This document shows, one piece after another, positions 15,191-24,043 of a stretch of DNA of 45,190 nucleotides. Source of the stretch: Acinetobacter kyonggiensis (GTDB taxonomy: Bacteria > Pseudomonadota > Gammaproteobacteria > Pseudomonadales > Moraxellaceae); the NCBI RefSeq assembly GCF_900107285.1, contig NZ_FNPK01000022.1, positions 1-45,190 of the forward strand. Reading direction: 5' to 3'. How positions within the stretch are numbered: position 1 is the first letter of the stretch; every line of letters starts with the position of its first letter. The notes under the pieces were generated by a model. The model saw only the letters and a program-made list of their open reading frames with translations. It searched no databases and had not been told where the DNA came from. Made by a program: the position numbers and the translations under genes.

Positions 15191-16954
15191 ATGTCTCTAT
15201 CTGATGTACTAAAGCAACAATTCCAAGCGCAGCAGCTTGCCACACAGCAATGTCAGAACTATTTCTATAAAGACGGTGAAGAAACTGGCTTTGATAGCGC
15301 TATAGGTATGCCGGAAACTCGTCCACAGGCGCTGAATGATTTGCTTGATATCATAGGCTTTGACAGTGCGGTTGATATCGATGGTGCAATCAAGCTGGGT
15401 ATCAGTCAATATCAATACTGCCATGGCGGTGATTTGCCTCATCCTTCTGTAATCGCATCTGCCTTAAACAATGGTGTGGCCATTGCAAAGAAAGTACATG
15501 GCTACAGTGCTTCAATTTCTCAAGGTTACTCTGATTTAGAAAAAGGCTTTGATGACATCAGTAATACGCATCAGGAATCGGTGAGTATTGTACCTGCGCT
15601 GTCAGTGACCACGATTGCAACAACCATTGCCTATGCATCGCCGATTGTGGCTTATATCCCGAACAGCAACGGTTCAAATGAAGTGCCGATCGTTGCAGCG
15701 CGCTTTGTGACTGACCGTGCATTCGGTGCCATGAATAAAAATGATTATCTGGATGGTGTTCAGGCAGCTAAGCCGTATGCTGAAGGTCGTTTCCGCTTTG
15801 CGCTCAGCAATAATGGATCAGGTGCCGTTTATACGGTGGTAGCCCATACGCATTACGCTGACTATGCTGCCAAAACACCAAATACCAATGCACCTTTGCT
15901 GCCATTCATCAGCGGGAATATTTCTATCCGTATTGGTGGAAAAGAAGTGGCACATACCCGCAACCGTAGTAAATCCAAACTGTCAGGTGTGATTTCTGCA
16001 ATTGCTGAAAAGTCAGCAAAAATTGCGGGTGAAGAATATACGGTGACTGGAAGCAGTATTAATCTGGATACCAGCGCCATCTCAGTGACACTGAATGAAG
16101 CCCTGCCAGCAGGTGTGAAACTTGAAGTCTGCCTGATTGCTGATTTTGATGCCCGTGATACCTCCAATAAGTTCAAGATGGAACCTGTCGGCGTCAGTAT
16201 GGAACCTGAGTACGAAACACTGGTCAGTGCGCCGATTATGACGCAAATCCGTGCCTCTAAACTGTTAGTCAATCAGATTTCAAGTGAACTGAATGTGGGC
16301 TTTGTTGGGACTGCTTTAGGGTTGATGCAAGGTAAAATCTATCTTGAACAAACCATCCGCCTGTTGGGTGAAGGTAAAGACCGCGCCATCTATAATGTAC
16401 GCGAGTTTACCTTTGATGCTTCTCGCGGTGTAACTGGAAATTTGGCCGCTGCTTACAACACTTCAGGCGATTTGTTTGGCGAATTCATGAAGTATCTTGA
16501 AGCAGCCAAGTTAGGCATTATTCAGGACTCTGGCGCTGCGACCGTTGGTTTTGATTTGTATGTCGGTGATACGGCTAAAATCTTCTTTGCTCAGCTTTCA
16601 TCAGACAAAATGCCAGTTAAAACTGGTGCAACCGCAGGTCATGGACAGATTGTGCGTATCGGCACACTAGCAGATGGCACTAATGTTTATCATGTCCCTA
16701 GCTCTGCGGGTGTATTGGCTGAAGCAGGTCAAGCCTTTGAAATGTTGGTGATTGGTCGTGGCAATGAGCCAGTGCGTAATCCATTTATTGGTTTCACTGA
16801 AATGCCATTGACTGTAAGTGAAGCGACTCCAGATCCGCGTGAACAGCTAATTGCATTAATTGGATCACAGGCAGCAGAGCTTAATCCGCTCGATCGTTAT
16901 GCAGATCAGTTTGCATTGATCACCGCAGTCAATATGCCAAAACTTAAAAACTAA
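15191..16954 (+). CDS. Putative major capsid protein
   Basis: The ATG at 15191 follows AGGTAAAAAT; an open frame upstream to 15104 overlaps the promoter-like element and is rejected. The 587-residue product has a helical, acidic N-terminal part with FDSA at 34-37 and 57-60, then a core with VSIVPALSVTTIATTIAYAS and a long strand-rich body. Size, own transcription unit and location fit a major head protein whose N-terminal delta-domain is removed on maturation. The two FDSA sites would be natural cutting points for the phage protease. It is not recognised by close sequence memory, so other abundant virion proteins cannot be ruled out. Confidence 0.6.
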   Translation: MSLSDVLKQQFQAQQLATQQCQNYFYKDGEETGFDSAIGMPETRPQALNDLLDIIGFDSAVDIDGAIKLGISQYQYCHGGDLPHPSVIASALNNGVAIAKKVHGYSASISQGYSDLEKGFDDISNTHQESVSIVPALSVTTIATTIAYASPIVAYIPNSNGSNEVPIVAARFVTDRAFGAMNKNDYLDGVQAAKPYAEGRFRFALSNNGSGAVYTVVAHTHYADYAAKTPNTNAPLLPFISGNISIRIGGKEVAHTRNRSKSKLSGVISAIAEKSAKIAGEEYTVTGSSINLDTSAISVTLNEALPAGVKLEVCLIADFDARDTSNKFKMEPVGVSMEPEYETLVSAPIMTQIRASKLLVNQISSELNVGFVGTALGLMQGKIYLEQTIRLLGEGKDRAIYNVREFTFDASRGVTGNLAAAYNTSGDLFGEFMKYLEAAKLGIIQDSGAATVGFDLYVGDTAKIFFAQLSSDKMPVKTGATAGHGQIVRIGTLADGTNVYHVPSSAGVLAEAGQAFEMLVIGRGNEPVRNPFIGFTEMPLTVSEATPDPREQLIALIGSQAAELNPLDRYADQFALITAVNMPKLKN

Positions 16955-16963
16955 AATTCTGCA

Positions 16964-16994
16964 AATTAAGGCGCATTTTCCATGCGCCTTAATT
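16964..16994 (+). terminator. Hairpin after the capsid gene, weak T tail
   Basis: AATTAAGGCGCAT pairs perfectly over 13 bp with ATGCGCCTTAATT. It is followed by CATTTC, not a T run. The next two genes have no TTGGAAC element, so this may be a partial terminator that lowers their expression below the capsid level. Confidence 0.6.
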
Positions 16995-17024
16995 CATTTC
17001 TAATTTGATAAAGGGTGACACACG

Positions 17025-17717
17025 ATGACTCAAACAGATCAAAATACTCCTGCGACTGCTACAACCAGCAAACGAGTAACAAAGCCAAAAACAGCTGCTG
17101 CTAAAGCTGCGGCAGCTAATGAAGTACTTGCCCCTGTAGAAACGGAACCGTCTCCATCACTTGATGCAGCAGTCAATCAAGAGAAGACCTCATCACAGGC
17201 TGAATTACAGGGAATACAGAGCGATACCGCAGATCAGAGCCCAGTAGAAGATGTTGAGCCAGAACAGGCCACTGATAAAGAAGCTGATGCTATTCAATCT
17301 GATTCTGAACCTGAAAATAGCAATCAGGAAAACCCAGTAAATGGGTCAGTTGAAACTGAGCATGTGGCCTTTTTGGATCAATCAGTACCGTCTGCAGCTG
17401 TCGCCGTCCAACCTGATAAAAAAAATGATGGGGTACGGAACGGTGAAGCCAGTGGTGTAGAGCTGATTAATGCAGTACTTCCTGAGGTTCAAAGCCCGTC
17501 ACCTGTAAAGCAGAGTACAGTAGTAAAAAGTGGCTTATTCGTGGTTGTTAAAAATACAGGTGTACAAACCGTATTTGAACCGCTGTCCAAGACTTCAATC
17601 AAGTCTGGTGAAACGGTAGAAATCCGCTGTAGTAATGGCCAGTTTAAGCACGATGTCCTGAATAACCTGAAGCAGTTTATTGGCTTGGGTAAAAATTTGG
17701 AGATCCAAAATGCATAA
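17025..17717 (+). CDS. Disordered protein with C-terminal beta domain, paralogue of the next
   Basis: Residues 1-165 are low complexity, rich in Ala, Glu, Pro, Ser and Val, so probably a flexible arm. The last 60 residues (LFVVVKNTGVQTVFEPLSKT, then SGETVEI) form a beta domain that aligns with the N-terminus of the next gene product (ITLTNSSAFIIVEPLTQVRL). The genes overlap by 8 nt. This suggests a duplicated virion-anchoring domain, used once with a disordered arm and once with a surface-exposed arm. A head decoration role is likely given its position after the capsid gene, but not shown. Confidence 0.6.
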   Translation: MTQTDQNTPATATTSKRVTKPKTAAAKAAAANEVLAPVETEPSPSLDAAVNQEKTSSQAELQGIQSDTADQSPVEDVEPEQATDKEADAIQSDSEPENSNQENPVNGSVETEHVAFLDQSVPSAAVAVQPDKKNDGVRNGEASGVELINAVLPEVQSPSPVKQSTVVKSGLFVVVKNTGVQTVFEPLSKTSIKSGETVEIRCSNGQFKHDVLNNLKQFIGLGKNLEIQNA

Positions 17718-18891
17718 TTTTGATGGTACAAATCCGCTACTTGAAGCACTGGGGGATGAACCAGAAATTAAAGAAATCACTTTAACGAACTCATCGGCAT
17801 TCATCATTGTTGAACCCTTAACCCAAGTGCGTTTGCAGCCTTTTGAAAAGACAGTAATTCAGGTGATAGGAAATGCTGCATATGAGCATATTATGGCTAA
17901 TATTAATCAGTTGAATGCATTGAAATCTGATGTGATTTCGATTGAAACTTCTGAACCTGAACCTGAACCTGAACCTGAACCTGAACCTGAACCTGAACCT
18001 GAACCTGAACCTGAACCTGAACCGGGACCATCAATATTTAAAACCAACGGGGTGGCTAATGATTCAGTTTACATCACTCATGATAGTGGCCCTGCAGTAA
18101 CAATCGATTGGGGTGATGGAAGTGAGCCTACAGTAATCGAGCGTGTAAACAACTATAGACCATCAGCACAGCACAGATATCAGGACACTAATAAATACAC
18201 GATCACCGCTACATCGGTGGGTGGATCAGTGTTTGCTGTACAAGGTGCTGTTGAAGAATTGGTGAGTTGGGGGAGCAACAATCCATATTTCAATCAAAAT
18301 GGTAATAGTGTACAAACGGGTTCACTAATTAAAGTGCCTGAATTACTACCACCACATATAACTAAATTGAAATTCTCAGGTCAAAGCGCATTCAATCAAG
18401 ATATAGCGAGTTGGGATGTTAGTCACGTGACTGACGTTGCAGGGTGTTTTGAAATGTGTTTAGAGTTCAATCAGTCTTTAAACTCTTGGTTTATGCCTCT
18501 GGTAACTGATTTAAGTAATCTGTTCGCCAATGCTCGAAAATTCAATCAATCTATTGCTGATTGGGATATTTCTAATATTGCCAATACGTCGGGTATGTTT
18601 AAAAATGCTTGGGCATTTAACCAGTCAATTAATACTTGGAATATGTCGAATGTTGTAGATGCCTCTAATATGTTTGCTAATGCGAGTGCATTTAATCAAC
18701 CTTTAAACAACTGGAATGTAGCGCGTATTGAGTATATGGGCATGATGTTCGCTAATGCATATATGTTTAATCAAGATCTGTCTGGATGGTGTGTGAGCCT
18801 ACAAGTACAGAAACCAATGATGTTTGATAGTAACTCATTGTTAGTTTTAGAACATTTACCAGTCTGGGGAACTTGCCCAAGCCCGTCCTGA
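17710..18891 (+). CDS. Virion surface protein with Glu-Pro linker, PKD-like and BspA-type repeats
   Basis: The ATG at 17710 overlaps the stop before it. The 393-residue protein has an N-terminal anchor-like domain (1-75) shared with the previous gene. A Glu-Pro linker follows (about 80-105), then a PKD-like domain with VTIDWGDGSEP and HRYQDTNKYTITA (about 115-175). At 220-385 come four to five BspA/DUF285 repeats of the type FNQSIADWDISNIANTSGMF. Such repeats occur on bacterial surface proteins that bind other surfaces. A Hoc-like outer decoration of the capsid or tail is the simplest idea. The domain calls are from motif reading. The linker DNA is a hexanucleotide repeat. Confidence 0.75.
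   Translation: MHNFDGTNPLLEALGDEPEIKEITLTNSSAFIIVEPLTQVRLQPFEKTVIQVIGNAAYEHIMANINQLNALKSDVISIETSEPEPEPEPEPEPEPEPEPEPEPEPGPSIFKTNGVANDSVYITHDSGPAVTIDWGDGSEPTVIERVNNYRPSAQHRYQDTNKYTITATSVGGSVFAVQGAVEELVSWGSNNPYFNQNGNSVQTGSLIKVPELLPPHITKLKFSGQSAFNQDIASWDVSHVTDVAGCFEMCLEFNQSLNSWFMPLVTDLSNLFANARKFNQSIADWDISNIANTSGMFKNAWAFNQSINTWNMSNVVDASNMFANASAFNQPLNNWNVARIEYMGMMFANAYMFNQDLSGWCVSLQVQKPMMFDSNSLLVLEHLPVWGTCPSPS
17953..18024 (+). repeat. Hexanucleotide tandem repeat GAACCT
   Basis: Eleven exact GAACCT units (17953-18018) and a twelfth GAACCG. In frame it encodes alternating Glu-Pro. Copy-number slips change only linker length, since each unit is two codons. Confidence 0.95.
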
Positions 18892-18922
18892 TTAATCGTC
18901 GTTTGAACGATACAGCATCATG

Positions 18923-18952
18923 AAAAAGCCCTGCAATAGCAGGGTTTTTTTA
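18923..18952 (+). terminator. Intrinsic terminator
   Basis: CCCTGC, loop AATA, GCAGGG, with an A run before and T run after, abutting the next TTGGAAC. Confidence 0.85.
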
Positions 18953-18995
18953 TTGGAACTGATAAGAAGTCTATCTGGCCCGTCCTGCAAAAATA
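18953..18995 (+). promoter_or_regulatory. TTGGAAC-N30-AAAATA element, copy 9
   Basis: TTGGAAC at 18953-18959 and AAAATA at 18990-18995, exact spacing, 73 bp before the sheath ATG. Confidence 0.7.
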
Positions 18996-19025
18996 AACAT
19001 AAGAATTTTGCCATAGGCAGCCACA

Positions 19026-20327
19026 ATGATTTTAAGTTTAGATCAGCAAGGTATGTTGGCCGTTTCATCTTCACCAAATGAGGAAGATGCGGTTTTTGCC
19101 CTTGAATTTGAAACACACAGTTATCTAGCGGATACACAGCTGGAAGCAGCATTTATCAGTAAAGTTGCCAATCCTCAACTGTCAGATATTGTCATGCGCC
19201 TGCGTATTGTTGACTCAGTGAATGGTGATGAGGTTCTGAAGATTCAGGGAACGCTAGATGAAGATCCAGACAACTTGGCTTCAATTGTTGCAGTCGCGGA
19301 TGCTACGAATGCATTTGAAGTATTTGAATTAACTTTGCATGAACTTGCTGGTGATGTTTTAGATGCTATTAAGCTTTCACAAGCCTTTAATGCTTCCAAT
19401 AGCTTAGGGCGAAGCAAAACGGTTATTGAATTGCCAGACGAACAGACACCGCCATTTGACGGTGATGAGGTTTACAGCATTCTAACCAATCTTGTTGATG
19501 TACCCGCCTATATTGCGCTGCCGCAGACCAATGATTTACCGCTGTATGTTGCAGCGCTGCGTGCAGCGGAAAAGTTGAATATCCCGCTGGATGCTGAGAT
19601 TGATCCAACCATTACGGCAGAGCAGGCAGCGGAGTTTGCTTTATCCATGGATGCGCAATCATATCGTGTCCAGTTTATCTGGTCGCCGAATCTCTGCCGT
19701 TCCCGTGATGCAGTTTCTTTAAGCGGTCGTAAAATTTCAGCGCCGTACATCGGGCAATATATCGGTGACAAGCTGCTGCGTAATGCACGTACCGATGCTA
19801 AAGGCTATGCACCGCTTCATGTTGGTGTGGCATGGAAGGATTTTCCATTCCGCAAGAAAGTTCTAAAAATACGTCCAGATGTTGTCCTTGATGAACCGAC
19901 TTTAGAAATGCTGGCCAAAGCTAAAGTAAATGTCGTGCGTCCAATTAAGTTTAAGCAGGGTATTCGCTATGTGCTCAGTGATTTGTTGACTCAGTATCAA
20001 AGCAAAAATAGCGCATTGCGTCTGGTGCCAGCTGCTGAAATTGCAATGCGCACCTCGAACGAAGTGGTTTCAATACTGAAGGAACACATGCTGAAGCCGA
20101 CTGATAACTATTTAAAGGATGCCAGTGCCGACATTGATAAATATCTTTCTGGTGCTGTGACTGCAGGTTGGCTAAAGCCAGCGGAGGATTTAGGCGGAAA
20201 GCCTTATGCATTCCGTTTAACTCCTGATAAGGATTTTCCGTTTGAGCGTGTGCGCCTCTACTTTGCACGACGTCCTGAAGGCGCAACCCGTGCTGCAATT
20301 TTTGATGAAGATGTTTTAGTTAAATAA
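19026..20327 (+). CDS. Tail sheath protein
   Basis: The 433-residue protein has a C-terminal half typical of contractile sheaths: VQFIWSPNLCRSRDAVSLSG, then SAPYIGQYIGDKLL, a mid-section on alignment with YVLSDLLTQYQ, and helices leading to a final beta strand ending FDEDVLVK. These regions form the conserved inner core that contracts on infection and interlocks subunits through terminal strands. The N-terminal part (1-150) is less recognisable. It is followed by a scaffold-like gene in the same unit. This gene is one of the best signs that the phage is a myovirus type. Confidence 0.65.
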   Translation: MILSLDQQGMLAVSSSPNEEDAVFALEFETHSYLADTQLEAAFISKVANPQLSDIVMRLRIVDSVNGDEVLKIQGTLDEDPDNLASIVAVADATNAFEVFELTLHELAGDVLDAIKLSQAFNASNSLGRSKTVIELPDEQTPPFDGDEVYSILTNLVDVPAYIALPQTNDLPLYVAALRAAEKLNIPLDAEIDPTITAEQAAEFALSMDAQSYRVQFIWSPNLCRSRDAVSLSGRKISAPYIGQYIGDKLLRNARTDAKGYAPLHVGVAWKDFPFRKKVLKIRPDVVLDEPTLEMLAKAKVNVVRPIKFKQGIRYVLSDLLTQYQSKNSALRLVPAAEIAMRTSNEVVSILKEHMLKPTDNYLKDASADIDKYLSGAVTAGWLKPAEDLGGKPYAFRLTPDKDFPFERVRLYFARRPEGATRAAIFDEDVLVK

Positions 20328-20347
20328 TTTTAAACAGGTGAACAATT

Positions 20348-21124
20348 ATGTTTGGTTCAAAGAATCCATTAAATGCAAAAGCTCAGACTCTGGTTCTACG
20401 CGATTTTGATTCAGCTGCTACAGAAATTAAAACCTCTGTTACAGCATTAACCAGCTCTGTTCGTGAAGAACTGTCTTTTATTGAGCATGTCCGTGAACAA
20501 GCCCTGAATATTGTTGCGGATCTTGCCGATGCCGTAACAGATGGCACGCTTGAAGAAGGTGAGTTGCCTTCAGATCGTCTGGACTTTCTGATTTTGGAAG
20601 CCACTGATGGCGCAGATGATGATGAAAACACTTTAGAAAATGCTGTTTTAGAATCGATTGCCGATGCGTTTGCCACATTTGGCGTGGATGACTCAGTGAT
20701 TGAGGAAATGATGGGTGACAATATTGACGCGGCTGATGCAGCAATTGAAGCAGCTGCCAGTACCGTGATTGCCAATATGCCAGATGAAGGCGATCCGCTT
20801 GATGACTTGGTACGTGAATTCATCTATGGTGAACCTGATGAACTGGAAAGCGGTTTTGATGCAGCGACAGGAAAAAAACTATCACGTGGTAAAATGAGTA
20901 CAAAATCCTTTAATGGCAAGAAGATCCGCTATAAAGCCATTGCTGCGATTCGCAAAGGGGTGAAGACAATTGTCAATAAGCGTTTACCCGGACAAAAGGT
21001 GCGTTTATCGAGTGGCCAAAAGGCTGGCTTGAAAAAAGCGCGTCTGAAAGCTGTATCTGCAAATTCACTGCGCAAGCGCATGAAGTCTTTGCAAAAAGGT
21101 AAGAAGATTGGGCTTTATAAGTAA
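20348..21124 (+). CDS. Acidic/basic scaffold-like or internal head protein
   Basis: The 258-residue protein is very acidic and helical from 30 to 170 and strongly basic from 175 to the end (KKARLKAVSANSLRKRMKSL). This charge split is like that of head scaffolding or internal DNA-binding proteins. It carries FDSA at 20-23 and FDAATG at 170-173, the latter exactly at the acid-to-basic border. If these are protease sites, cutting would release a basic, DNA-binding tail of about 85 residues. It follows the sheath gene by 20 nt. A tail-chaperone role is an alternative. Confidence 0.5.
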   Translation: MFGSKNPLNAKAQTLVLRDFDSAATEIKTSVTALTSSVREELSFIEHVREQALNIVADLADAVTDGTLEEGELPSDRLDFLILEATDGADDDENTLENAVLESIADAFATFGVDDSVIEEMMGDNIDAADAAIEAAASTVIANMPDEGDPLDDLVREFIYGEPDELESGFDAATGKKLSRGKMSTKSFNGKKIRYKAIAAIRKGVKTIVNKRLPGQKVRLSSGQKAGLKKARLKAVSANSLRKRMKSLQKGKKIGLYK

Positions 21125-21141
21125 TCAGTCCACAATTTTAG

Positions 21142-21168
21142 AAAGGCCGCATTTGCGGTCTTTTTTTT
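21142..21168 (+). terminator. Intrinsic terminator
   Basis: AAAGGCCGC, loop ATTT, GCGGTCTTT, then a T run that forms the first bases of the next TTGGAAC. Confidence 0.8.
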
Positions 21169-21209
21169 GGAACTCAACATATTTGCATATTGTTACCCGC
21201 TTCAAAATG
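21167..21209 (+). promoter_or_regulatory. TTGGAAC-N30-AAAATG element, copy 10
   Basis: TTGGAAC at 21167-21173 and AAAATG at 21204-21209, 69 bp before the ATG at 21236. Confidence 0.65.
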
Positions 21210-21235
21210 ACGGCATCACAGCATATTTGAGAATA

Positions 21236-21886
21236 ATGATGCGTCAAGTTAATCCTGTTTTACTCAATCAATTAAGAGCTGATTACCTCGCAATTCAGCA
21301 GCTTGGATCACCTCTATTATCTTGCAAAGGTATGCTAGTACCTCGCGGCATGGAAGATTTCCGTTTTCTATTTAAGAGCTGTCCGCGTCCTATTGTCAGC
21401 AATGAAGATCCAGCTGAGGTTCAATATGCCGGCGGATTTACAGGTATTGCCGCTGGTGTACCGAAAACACACTACACAGGCAATCTACAAATGCTAGTAA
21501 CTGAAGCTGGGCATGATCAGATATTTGCAGACTATATCGTTGCCAATGCTGGAATGATTGACTGTGATTATTACGATGGCCGTGTAGACAGCTACACTCG
21601 TGCATATTCATTGGAAAACTGTGCTATCCGCTTTGAAATGGCGGAATTTGATTCAGACAGTCGTTCTCAAGTCATGACGGTCTCTTGCCCGATTGATTTC
21701 AATTATTTTGGCAACTTTGCAGATATTGGAACGAACGGTACTGTTATGCCCGGGCATCTTCAGATTGCTGGAGTTGAGGGCCTTGTCAATCGTGTGCAGA
21801 AAGTCATCAATACTGCTCAAGCCGCGACAAATATTGGCCGTAATATTGGCAGCGTAGCGCGTCAGATTGGCTCACTTTTCGGGTAA
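21236..21886 (+). CDS. Putative tail tube or baseplate protein
   Basis: Two adjacent ATG codons (21236, 21239) are possible; the open frame further upstream crosses the promoter-like element. The 216-residue protein is beta-rich in the middle (QVMTVSCPIDFNYFGNF) and ends with an amphipathic helix (VARQIGSLFG). The overall look and its place after the sheath unit fit a tail tube or an inner tail protein. FDSD at about 160 is probably not a processing site. No firm family. Confidence 0.5.
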   Translation: MMRQVNPVLLNQLRADYLAIQQLGSPLLSCKGMLVPRGMEDFRFLFKSCPRPIVSNEDPAEVQYAGGFTGIAAGVPKTHYTGNLQMLVTEAGHDQIFADYIVANAGMIDCDYYDGRVDSYTRAYSLENCAIRFEMAEFDSDSRSQVMTVSCPIDFNYFGNFADIGTNGTVMPGHLQIAGVEGLVNRVQKVINTAQAATNIGRNIGSVARQIGSLFG

Positions 21887-21891
21887 GCACC

Positions 21892-22338
21892 ATGCAATTA
21901 TTGCCAAATGACGGAACCGGTAATTTTAGGGCAGTGGCAGGTACAATTTCTGAGCTTGCTGCGCTCTATCATCAGAAGCTGACACTGAAAGGCTATTCAC
22001 TGCTGCAAGAAGAAATTCAAGCCGCATTTATTGAAGAAGTGAAGCGCTATGCAGGTTGGCAAAGTCTGACCTGCCAAAAGTCTTCAGCTGTACCGATCGC
22101 TGTGGATGAACATTTAATTCTTGAAGCCTTTGAATGGGTCATCATTGAACCTTGTGTAAAGGCCAATTGTGACCTGATTCAAGCCTCTCTGGTGGAAGCA
22201 TCACGCAGCATGGGCGGAGATGGCTTCGGCATGTCAGTCAGCGAAGCCGAGCAGGCCTATGAAGCTGAGAAAGAGAAAATGCCGAAGAATGCTTTTGTCC
22301 AGCCGCCGTTCAGCTTCAAAACAGCTGGGGGTAATTAA
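21892..22338 (+). CDS. Unknown tail-module protein, 148 aa
   Basis: Mostly helical, with repeated Cys and hydrophobic helices and a flexible end (YEAEKEKMPKNAFVQPPFSF). Starts 5 nt after the tube-like gene and overlaps the next gene by one base (TAATG). Probably a connector or assembly factor in the tail unit. Confidence 0.55.
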   Translation: MQLLPNDGTGNFRAVAGTISELAALYHQKLTLKGYSLLQEEIQAAFIEEVKRYAGWQSLTCQKSSAVPIAVDEHLILEAFEWVIIEPCVKANCDLIQASLVEASRSMGGDGFGMSVSEAEQAYEAEKEKMPKNAFVQPPFSFKTAGGN

Positions 22339-23234
22339 TGCAAATCGTCATTGCTGCATCCAATAAGTTAATTTCAGCTTCAGAATTAATGTTGGCCACA
22401 CTGCGCAATGATCTTGTGCCAGTGCCGCTGAGTTTTGAATTTTCGGTGAAGGCGAACCGAGAGCTGGAGGAACAGCTAAAAGAAGGTGCTGAAATCTTAG
22501 TGGGGAATATTAGCCAGCCTTTTGTGATTGTTCTAGTACAGCCAGTCAAATCGCAAACAGTGAAAGATGACCGCAGGATTGGTGCTATATCCTGTATTGC
22601 GGTTTTATCGGGTTGTCAGAAACTCATTACGAATACAGATAAAGCGGTGATACAGAATGAGACTTCTTTTAATTCTGCAATTCGCGCCTGCGGTGCCAGA
22701 AATATCCGCTTAGGTGATGACCTACCGCTGCCTGAATTTATTTGCCTAAAAGGTCGTTTACCTACGGCAAGATTGGCACTGTATCTGCAGCAAGAAGCGG
22801 CGGTTATCTGCTTTAAGGATAATAAGATCTGTGCAATGAAACTGGATGCACTGTTTAAACAGGATGCGGTTTTAAAGCTCGATCCCAGTGAAGTGCATTG
22901 GCTGAACAGTGAACAGAAAACCAAACATCAGAAATCATCTTATGTATCGGTTGAGCAGGATGGTTCAACGGTAATTGGTGATGACACCACAACAGCGGGG
23001 CAAGCTGTTGTTCAAAGGGCCGGTCTTGATGCGCGTCAGCTGAAGAATCTAGAAAAAGTACTCATTCCACGCGGAACAATACAACGTCCGCTGAATATGG
23101 AACTCATGGCGGGTTCAGTTGTAGAAATTAGTCAAACTAAATATGTGATTTTGACTGCTGCCCATCATGTTGAAACAGGTGCGGTTGGAGGCAATGTCGG
23201 ATCTACAACAAAACTATGGTTGGCAAATTTATGA
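22338..23234 (+). CDS. Baseplate hub-like protein
   Basis: The 298-residue protein has several beta-rich parts (VPVPLSFEFSVKANRELEEQ, AEILVGNISQPFVIVLVQPV) and ends with ILTAAHHVETG, a pattern that recalls hub or gpD-like proteins that plug the tail tube onto the spike. The gene overlaps the next gene by 4 nt. The call is by position and composition; it was not matched to a family by strong motifs. Confidence 0.4.
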   Translation: MQIVIAASNKLISASELMLATLRNDLVPVPLSFEFSVKANRELEEQLKEGAEILVGNISQPFVIVLVQPVKSQTVKDDRRIGAISCIAVLSGCQKLITNTDKAVIQNETSFNSAIRACGARNIRLGDDLPLPEFICLKGRLPTARLALYLQQEAAVICFKDNKICAMKLDALFKQDAVLKLDPSEVHWLNSEQKTKHQKSSYVSVEQDGSTVIGDDTTTAGQAVVQRAGLDARQLKNLEKVLIPRGTIQRPLNMELMAGSVVEISQTKYVILTAAHHVETGAVGGNVGSTTKLWLANL

Positions 23235-23845
23235 ACACGACAAAGATTTTAGGTGAAGCCGTTGGCATCCAACGACAAGACATTATTGACCGCACAGAAG
23301 AGCAAACTACGGACGGTCTGACAGGTGCTGTAATCTTAGGCCGCTTCAAGCGCGGTCGGGTTGATGCACCGATGGAAATCCATCAGGGTAATATTCGTGG
23401 CCAACTTGGATATGATCCAAAGAACCCAGACTACATCGCGGTGCAGGACTGTCTGGATACAAATGTTCCTAGTTTGCAAGTGTTGCGGGTGAAAGGTGGG
23501 GATAGAGAAATTAATTGTGCAGGGGCAAAGTCTTGGGCTAGGTTTAATAGCCTAGATAGTGGTTATGATATTAAATTGAACGATAAGTTTTACCCCACGG
23601 ATGGAAATTTTCCTGACTTTATCAGGAATAACCTTGAAGGTGCCTTAGGTTGTACTAATGATGGAGCCTTTGAAATTTCTAATAACTCATATAGTGAATA
23701 TCAGCGGATCGAATTAATCCCGAACCAACCACTTCAGGATAGAACTTTGGTGCAGATTGATACAGGGTCCAATATAACTCCTGTTCATATTGACAACATA
23801 ACTGGGCATATTACTTTTTGTTTAAGTCCACAGGCTCCCATTTAA
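23231..23845 (+). CDS. Constant-N / variable-C tail-associated protein, copy A
   Basis: The ATG at 23231 overlaps the stop before it. The first 80 residues (MNTTKILGEAVGIQRQDIID to about CLDTNVPSLQVLRV) are nearly the same as those of the gene at 34888; the rest is unlike it. The shared part has a TGAVILGRFKRGR segment that recalls sheath-like N-terminal domains. The 125-residue variable part is beta-rich with a YKSEYQ-type exposed look and ends ITFCLSPQAPI. It looks like an attachment domain with interchangeable heads. Role in receptor binding or tail decoration is inferred. Confidence 0.6.
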   Translation: MNTTKILGEAVGIQRQDIIDRTEEQTTDGLTGAVILGRFKRGRVDAPMEIHQGNIRGQLGYDPKNPDYIAVQDCLDTNVPSLQVLRVKGGDREINCAGAKSWARFNSLDSGYDIKLNDKFYPTDGNFPDFIRNNLEGALGCTNDGAFEISNNSYSEYQRIELIPNQPLQDRTLVQIDTGSNITPVHIDNITGHITFCLSPQAPI

Positions 23846-23873
23846 CCATAAATGCTTACTTCAGCATTTATGG
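23846..23873 (+). terminator. 11-bp hairpin directly after the stop
   Basis: CCATAAATGCT pairs perfectly with AGCATTTATGG, without a T run. It may protect the mRNA end or pause the polymerase before the true terminator downstream. Confidence 0.5.
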
Positions 23874-23941
23874 GGGAAATGAGCCACAGACGTTGTTTAG
23901 TTGTGCTCAATATTACTGGATAGCCTCATAACTAATATTGT

Positions 23942-23970
23942 AAAAAAAGCCCGAGTATTTCGGGTTTTTT
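23942..23970 (+). terminator. Intrinsic terminator
   Basis: CCCGA and TCGGG stem within A-run and T-run arms, abutting the next TTGGAAC. Confidence 0.8.
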
Positions 23971-23972
23971 TA

Positions 23973-24015
23973 TTGGAACTTGAAATATTTCTTGTTAAGC
24001 CGACGGTGAGAATAT
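23973..24015 (+). promoter_or_regulatory. TTGGAAC-N30-GAATAT element, copy 11
   Basis: TTGGAAC at 23973-23979 and GAATAT at 24010-24015, 71 bp before the spike ATG. Confidence 0.6.
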
Positions 24016-24043
24016 TCTTAAATAAATCATTTGGAAAACACTG

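Noticed and set aside
15862..16272. 136-codon minus-strand open frame inside the capsid gene
   Set aside because: Codon content mirrors the capsid gene; no start signal or family likeness.
20383..20823. 146-codon minus-strand open frame, Ser/Ala-rich
   Set aside because: It is the complement of the acidic helical scaffold-like gene; low-complexity reflection, no ribosome site.
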